A DNA stretch of 10,338 bases from JAUVZL01 sp965603515 (GTDB taxonomy: Bacteria; Hydrothermota; Tepidihabitantia; SM23-42), in the NCBI GenBank assembly GCA_965603515.1, contig CBFDDH010000057.1, positions 1-10,338 on the forward strand, in the 5' to 3' direction. Shown one piece after another: positions 5,803 through 10,338 of the stretch (positions are counted from its first letter, which is position 1; each line of letters begins with the position of its first letter). The position numbers were made by a program, and so were the translations under genes. A model generated the notes under the pieces. That model was given only the letters and a program-made list of their open reading frames with translations. It had not been told where the DNA came from and ran no database searches.

Positions 5803-6929
5803 TAGTATTGATAATTCTTGTTGTAGCTTTGATCGCCTGTGTTTTGTTTCTTTATTTCTATCGTAAACGGGAAAAAGCCACGGGTCACACACCATATATT
5901 GAAGCCCTCATTGCCCTGCTTGAAAACAGAGAAAACCTGGCAATGAAGAAATTCAAAGAGGCGGTCAGCATTGACAGCGATCTTGTTGATGCGTATGTAA
6001 GACTTGGTGATTTGTACCGGAAAAAGGGTGAGGTTGAGAGGGCGATACAGATACACCAATCACTTACGGTTAGACCGACGTTGAACAAGTATGAAGAGAA
6101 AAAGGTGTATTTAGCTTTGGTTAATGACATGCTCGAAACGACCCGGTTAAACAAAGCAACTTCGTTTCTCAAAGAGATCATAAAGATCGACAAAAAAGAC
6201 AAACATGCGCGTGAGCTAATCCTTAAGATCTATGAGGATATGGGTAATTATGTTGATTGCATCGCACTTTATGAAGAGGGCGGTATCAAGCCAAAAGATG
6301 ACCGACGGCATGCATTTTACTATGCATCACTCGCTTGTAGCCATTTGAAGGATATCAAAGGTAAGGACCCGGGTGCTGATAAAGAAGTTGTGAGTTTGTT
6401 AAAGAAGGCATTGAAGATAGCTCCTAATTCATTCGCTGCTTTATTTCAATTTGCCAGCTATTATGAGCAGAAAGGGAATTTGAAAAAAGCAAAGGAATAC
6501 TATTATAGAATCATAACTCAACATCCAGACCGCGCATTTTCTGTCGTTTCAAAATTTGAAAAGGTATATTTTGAACTTGGTCTATTTGATGAAATAATTC
6601 CTATATATGAAAAGATTTTCCAGAATAACCCAAAGAACTTTGCAGTTGGTTTGGCGCTTGCTGACGTTTATGAGAAGAAGAACGATCTTGCGGGAGCCAA
6701 GGAAGTGTATGGCAAACTTGCTGATGTCTATCCAGGTAGTGTTTTACCAAAATTGCGGATGGTGAAAGCAAGTATCAAAGACAAAGCGTTGAAAAAAGAG
6801 ATTGCAGAAATGGAAGCAACCGTAGCTCAGGAAAAATACAGGTGTGGGAAATGCGGTTTTACTACGGATAAATTTACCCTATTATGTCCAAAATGTCACG
6901 CTATAGAATCATTCTTGCTTTATTTATAG
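5799..6929 (+). CDS. lapB: LapB (YciM)-like TPR protein with C-terminal rubredoxin-type zinc ribbon
   Basis: A 376-residue protein against 389 in E. coli LapB, with the same plan. An N-terminal membrane helix (2-20) is followed by basic YRKREK, then tetratricopeptide repeats over about 33-325 (for example AYVRLGDLYRKKGEVERAI at 65-83 and the LADVYEKKNDLAGAKEVYG segment at 287-305). A C-terminal zinc ribbon has Cys349, Cys352, Cys363 and Cys366 in YRCGKCGF and CPKCH. In E. coli, LapB sits on the inner membrane and directs FtsH to degrade LpxC, setting lipid A output; LpxC and FtsH are not in this window. The ATGA overlap with lapA couples the pair. Its last 46 bases overlap the next gene, and the final ten residues after CPKC share DNA with that gene's signal peptide. 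The tail after the ribbon is shorter than in E. coli. Confidence 0.9.
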   Translation: MIVLIILVVALIACVLFLYFYRKREKATGHTPYIEALIALLENRENLAMKKFKEAVSIDSDLVDAYVRLGDLYRKKGEVERAIQIHQSLTVRPTLNKYEEKKVYLALVNDMLETTRLNKATSFLKEIIKIDKKDKHARELILKIYEDMGNYVDCIALYEEGGIKPKDDRRHAFYYASLACSHLKDIKGKDPGADKEVVSLLKKALKIAPNSFAALFQFASYYEQKGNLKKAKEYYYRIITQHPDRAFSVVSKFEKVYFELGLFDEIIPIYEKIFQNNPKNFAVGLALADVYEKKNDLAGAKEVYGKLADVYPGSVLPKLRMVKASIKDKALKKEIAEMEATVAQEKYRCGKCGFTTDKFTLLCPKCHAIESFLLYL

Positions 6930-7657
6930 TTCCTCTTTGTCTATTTTCTCAAGACATTGATGAAGCTATAAAGTTGTTCAATTCATCACAGTATGGACGG
7001 GCACGCGATATCTTTGTGCAGGTGGCAAAGGATAAGAATAATCCACGGATTGCTGAGGCGTACTATTACTTAGGACGTTTGTCAGTTATCCCGGACAGCG
7101 CGTTGTTCTATTTTAATAAAGTGAAAACCGATTACCCGCAGTCACGCTATGCTGATATTTCTTATTTGGAGATCGCCAAGAGTAATATCGCGCGTAAAAA
7201 GTATCAAAATGCGATCATAACCTTGAACGAACTCTTGCGAAAATATCCAGATACTGATTTGCAGGACGAAATAATGTTCTGGTTAGGCGTTTCCTACATG
7301 AGTAGTAATAAAGAAAAAGAAGGCGTCAGTATTCTTGAGAACTTGAGAAAAACATATCCAAAATCAGTATGGAGTGAACGGGCACTGACGATTATTCCCT
7401 CAAAAGACACCCCTGAAGTACCCCATGAGTATTACACGGTTCAGGTGGGGTCATATCGTAATAAAAGCAATGCTGAAAACTACGCTGAAGAAATAAGAAA
7501 GAATGGTTTCAGTGTTCAGGTAGTCGAAGCACTGGTCAAAGGCAATACCTATTACCGCGTCTGGGTCGGTAAATTATCCACTATTGAACAAGCCAAGGCA
7601 TTCTCTCAAGAACTTGAGCCTTTGGGAATAAAAGGGAATGTCGTTAAAGGCTACTAG
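6884..7657 (+). CDS. Exported TPR-like protein with C-terminal SPOR domain
   Basis: A 257-residue protein with an N-terminal signal peptide (basic MSKMSRYR, hydrophobic core to about residue 20, likely cleavage after LFS near residue 22). A helical repeat region of about 23-165 follows, with TPR/YbgF-type units such as AEAYYYLGRL and FNKVKTDYPQSRYAD. A SPOR domain fills about 182-255: YYTVQVGSYRNKSNAENYAEEI and the YYRVWVGKL strand. SPOR domains bind peptidoglycan strands stripped of stem peptides at the division septum, so it probably acts in the periplasm during division. No lipobox is seen. Neither ATG 6884 nor ATG 6893 has a ribosome site. Both lie inside lapB, 46 or 37 bases before its stop, so expression may depend on lapB translation. 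A further downstream start would cost the signal peptide. The exact client or partner is unknown. Confidence 0.86.
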   Translation: MSKMSRYRIILALFIVPLCLFSQDIDEAIKLFNSSQYGRARDIFVQVAKDKNNPRIAEAYYYLGRLSVIPDSALFYFNKVKTDYPQSRYADISYLEIAKSNIARKKYQNAIITLNELLRKYPDTDLQDEIMFWLGVSYMSSNKEKEGVSILENLRKTYPKSVWSERALTIIPSKDTPEVPHEYYTVQVGSYRNKSNAENYAEEIRKNGFSVQVVEALVKGNTYYRVWVGKLSTIEQAKAFSQELEPLGIKGNVVKGY

Positions 7658-7662
7658 TAATA

Positions 7663-7885
7663 ATGCAGTATCGCTTTGTTTCTCGAAAACTCTCGAAAGA
7701 AGCTCGCAGTATCATTTCATTCGCAGTAGACGCAGCATCGCTTCGCTCGCAAAGAGTTTATTGAGCGAGTCCCGAAGGGACGATCCTGCGAGTTCTGCCG
7801 ATGTGTAATGGCAGAATGATCCTGCAAGATCCGCCATGCTTTTTGGCGAGTTGATCCTGCAAGTTCTGTAGGAACGATCCTGCAT
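7663..7885. repeat. Structured intergenic element: inverted linkers and palindromes before mutS
   Basis: This fills most of the 236-bp gap 7658-7893, which has no gene. GATCCTGC occurs four times (7782, 7818, 7853, 7876). Between or beside the copies are different palindromes: TCCC/GGGA (7770-7780), TTCTGCC/GGCAGAA (7793-7816), CGCCA/TGGCG (7832-7848) and GTTC/GAAC (7863-7875). The left part holds near-reverse-complement copies, GCAGTATC (7665, 7706), GCAGTAGA (7723) and GCAGCATC (7733). The outer pair ATGCAGTATCG (7663-7673) and CGATCCTGCAT (7875-7885) match at 10 of 11 positions, as do CTCGCAGTATC (7703-7713) and GATCCTGCGAG (7782-7792). The centre can form CTTCG plus CTCGC (7741-7750) with GCGAG and CGAAG (7765-7777), bulging TCC. 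It could be a structured RNA, a MITE-like insertion or a regulatory leader of mutS. Confidence 0.72.
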
Positions 7886-7893
7886 ATTTAGTT

Positions 7894-10338
7894 ATGCAGC
7901 TTACTCCACTTCTTGAGCAGTATCAAAGAATCAAAAATAAATACAAAGATGCTCTGCTTCTTTTCAGAGTTGGTGATTTCTTTGAATTCTATTATGATGA
8001 CGCAAAAATCGCGAGTTCGTGTCTTGGTATCACGCTTACGGCAAAGACAATACAAAAAGGCATCAAAGTTCCTCTCGCTGGTGTACCGATCAAGGCGAGT
8101 GAGACCTATATAGCAAAACTAGTCAAGCATGGATTGAAGATCGCTATTTGTGAGCAGCTTGAGCCGGCAAGTAAGGGCAAAAAGATCGTCGCGCGCGATG
8201 TGGTTGAGGTGATTACACCGGGCACCATACTAAGAACTTCATTGTTGGACGAGAGCAAGCCTTTATTCATAGCTGCGTGCCTGCCTGATGAAGAAAACAC
8301 CGGGGTTGCATTTTGTGATATCACCAGCGGTGAGTTTTCTTGCGGTGAGATCAGTACGCAGCAGACTGAGGAAATACTATTGAGGAAAGAGGCAAGAGAA
8401 GTCATTGTTCCTGAGGGTATTGAGATGAAATCAGATATTCCTTTGACCCATCTGGATGGCTACCATTTTGTTCAAGAGATCGCGCACAAGAAGTTGATTG
8501 ATCATTTCAGAGTTGCTGCACTTGATGGATTTGGAATTCAAGAGCTAAAACTTGCCATTGGCGCGGCTGGTGCTTTACTCTACTATCTTACGGAAAACCA
8601 GAAGACATCATTATCACATATAAGCAAGATCACTCTGTTTGAGGTAAAGAATGCAATGTACCTTGATTCACCGACACGCAAAAACCTGGAGATTTTTGAA
8701 AATATCCACGGTGGTGAAACAAGAAATCTACTCTGGGTGATGGATAACTGCCTGACGCCCTTTGGTAAGCGACGGCTGCGTAGAGAATTACAAGAACCTC
8801 TAGTTGATACTGAGCATATTGAAGAAAGACTTGATGGTGTTGAGGAGCTGAAAAGCAAAGAATTTCTAAGACAAGAATTGCTGGGTATTATGAAATCTAT
8901 CCGCGATGTCGAACGTATTACTGCCCGGCTTGCTTGTAAGAGAGTCATGCCCCGGGAAATGATTGCGCTAAAGGAATCTCTTGAACTGTATCCGAAAGTC
9001 AAAGAAATGATCGAGGGATGTGATAGTAGAATCATCAATAACATATATAAGAATATCAGTACTTTTGAGGATATAGTGTCGAGAATTGGCAATACCTTGG
9101 TTGATAGTCCGCCTGCTGCGGTGAATGAGGGGGGCATTATTCGAGAAGGGCATTCAGAAAAACTGGATGAACTACGGGATATCGCTCGGGGTGGCAAAGA
9201 TTGGCTTCTGGGTTTTGAACGCACTGAAAAAGAGAGAACAAATATTTCTTCTTTGAAAGTAGCTTATAACTCAGTATTTGGATATTATATTGAAGTAACC
9301 AAAACCAACCTTAAAAGTGTACCAGATAATTATGTCAGGAAACAAACCTTGGCTAATGCAGAGAGATTTTACACGACTGAGCTAAAGGAGTTTGAACAGA
9401 AGATTCTCAGTGCGGAGGATAAGATCGGCATACTTGAATATGAGTTATATGTCGCGCTCAGGGAGGAAATTGCCAAGAGTGCCGAAACGATACTGACTTC
9501 AACCAGGGCACTTGCCACACTTGATGTACTTCAAGGTTTTGCTCAGAATGCCGCGCTGTACAATTATTCACGACCGAAAATAGACACGAATAATAGGGTG
9601 AATATCACTGAAGGTCGACATCCAGTCGTTGAAAAAATCCTGGAAAAAGGATCGTACATACCTAATGACGTTATGCTTGATCGAAATGCTAACCAGATAC
9701 TCATAATAACCGGTCCTAATATGGCGGGCAAATCAACTTATCTACGACAGGTCGCCTTGATAACAATAATGGCACAGGTGGGGAGTTTTGTGCCGGCAAA
9801 AGAGGCAAAGATCGGCATTGTTGACAAGATATTTACGCGGATTGGCGCGAGTGATGATATTTCGCGGGGTGTAAGCACGTTTCTTGCGGAAATGATGGAG
9901 ACCGCAAATATATTGAATAATGTATCTGAGAGTAGTCTTGTTATCCTCGATGAAGTAGGTAGAGGAACATCGACCTATGATGGGCTTTCCCTTGCCTGGG
10001 CAATAGTCGAGTATCTGCACAGCACTAAAAAACCGAGGACACTCTTTGCTACCCATTTTCATGAGCTAACCCGGGTCGAGGATTTTCTCAAAGGTGTTAA
10101 GAATTTCAATTTCCTCGTAAAAGAATGGGGAGATGAAATCATTTTTTTGCGCAAGCTCAGTGCTGGACCAAGTGATCAATCGTACGGCATCCAGGTGGCT
10201 AGGTTAGCCGGGTTGCCGGATTCAGTGATTCAAAGGGCCAAAAAGGTATTGAGAGATTTCCAGGAGGGTGAGGTATTCAGTGTCAGAAAACTAAAAAAGG
10301 CTAAGTTGACCCAACAGGATCTTTTCGTTGATAAATAA
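7894..10338 (+). CDS. mutS: DNA mismatch repair protein MutS
   Basis: A complete 814-residue MutS, the ATPase that recognises mismatches and insertion loops and recruits MutL. It opens with LTPLLEQYQRIKNKY and the mismatch-recognition motif GDFFEF (Phe29, Glu31). It continues through connector, lever and clamp regions (the core entry TRKNLEIFENIHGGETRNLLWVMD is visible) to the ATPase. There are seen Walker A GPNMAGKST (607-615, Lys613), the Walker B LDEVGRGTSTYDG with Asp686-Glu687, and ATHFHEL with its signalling His. All key residues are present; the second Gly usual in GPNMGGKST is Ala611, a mild change. It is shorter than E. coli MutS (853), mainly in the C-terminal tail, which ends in a QQDLF motif resembling a beta-clamp-binding site. 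ATG 7894 fits the family N-terminus but has no Shine-Dalgarno site and no clear promoter. It follows the structured element after the SPOR gene. mutL is not in the window. The stop codon is the last three bases. Confidence 0.97.
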   Translation: MQLTPLLEQYQRIKNKYKDALLLFRVGDFFEFYYDDAKIASSCLGITLTAKTIQKGIKVPLAGVPIKASETYIAKLVKHGLKIAICEQLEPASKGKKIVARDVVEVITPGTILRTSLLDESKPLFIAACLPDEENTGVAFCDITSGEFSCGEISTQQTEEILLRKEAREVIVPEGIEMKSDIPLTHLDGYHFVQEIAHKKLIDHFRVAALDGFGIQELKLAIGAAGALLYYLTENQKTSLSHISKITLFEVKNAMYLDSPTRKNLEIFENIHGGETRNLLWVMDNCLTPFGKRRLRRELQEPLVDTEHIEERLDGVEELKSKEFLRQELLGIMKSIRDVERITARLACKRVMPREMIALKESLELYPKVKEMIEGCDSRIINNIYKNISTFEDIVSRIGNTLVDSPPAAVNEGGIIREGHSEKLDELRDIARGGKDWLLGFERTEKERTNISSLKVAYNSVFGYYIEVTKTNLKSVPDNYVRKQTLANAERFYTTELKEFEQKILSAEDKIGILEYELYVALREEIAKSAETILTSTRALATLDVLQGFAQNAALYNYSRPKIDTNNRVNITEGRHPVVEKILEKGSYIPNDVMLDRNANQILIITGPNMAGKSTYLRQVALITIMAQVGSFVPAKEAKIGIVDKIFTRIGASDDISRGVSTFLAEMMETANILNNVSESSLVILDEVGRGTSTYDGLSLAWAIVEYLHSTKKPRTLFATHFHELTRVEDFLKGVKNFNFLVKEWGDEIIFLRKLSAGPSDQSYGIQVARLAGLPDSVIQRAKKVLRDFQEGEVFSVRKLKKAKLTQQDLFVDK

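Noticed and set aside
6893..6960. Lipoprotein signal in the SPOR protein because of the Cys in VPLC
   Set aside because: VPLC does not fit the lipobox (small residue before Cys), and the hydrophobic stretch continues past it to LFSQD, so an ordinary signal peptide is more likely.
7782..7883. Possible CRISPR array because GATCCTGC recurs at 36, 35 and 23 bp intervals
   Set aside because: The repeat is only 8 bp, spacing is irregular, the intervening segments are themselves palindromes, and no cas gene is near.
8583..9224. 213-codon minus-strand open frame inside mutS
   Set aside because: Ser- and Arg-rich antisense translation of a conserved MutS region, with no domain.

Overview
The window reads as ordinary chromosome of an uncultured diderm bacterium with moderate-to-low GC. 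A C-terminal FlgD-like/type IX sorting domain on a secreted protein, a LapA-LapB pair and a SPOR-domain protein point to an FCB-group or WOR-3 (Stahlbacteria)-like lineage. That placement is inference from gene content. Every gene in the window is recognisable at family level.

Layout. (1) 3-602 (+): C-terminal end of a large secreted or surface protein, cut by the window edge. (2) 3068-624 (-): a run reading leftwards from a full-consensus sigma70-type promoter. It encodes a kanamycin-nucleotidyltransferase-like protein, an SPFH/prohibitin-like membrane protein and a stand-alone class III nucleotide cyclase. A perfect 14-bp inverted repeat lies in front of the cyclase. (3) 3162-5043: a D-cysteine desulfhydrase-like PLP enzyme (+) and D-Ala-D-Ala ligase (-), convergent and overlapping at their stop codons. 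Both appear to be transcribed from their own start codons (leaderless). (4) 5044-5505: a 462-bp gap with no convincing gene. It holds the ddl and lapA promoters and a cluster of small palindromes, four of them separated by 7-nt linkers. (5) 5506-7657 (+): lapA-lapB-SPOR/TPR gene, tightly overlapping, for envelope assembly and division. (6) 7658-7893: a 236-bp gap holding a second structured element, with GATCCTGC linkers between palindromes and near-reverse-complement GCAGNATC linkers in its left part. (7) 7894-10338 (+): complete mutS, ending on the last base of the window.

Functionally, ddl, lapAB and the SPOR protein all concern the envelope: peptidoglycan precursor synthesis, lipopolysaccharide control and septal peptidoglycan binding. 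The desulfhydrase and Ddl share D-amino-acid chemistry. The most unusual material is non-coding. The two intergenic palindrome arrays keep their linkers and their pairing while the arm sequences differ, which suggests a structured RNA or DNA element family. Secondary points are a cyclase with its transition-state Arg replaced by Gln, an ANT(4')-like protein that may lack its catalytic base, and leaderless genes in a genome that elsewhere uses good Shine-Dalgarno sites. No CRISPR array, tRNA, rRNA or insertion sequence is visible.
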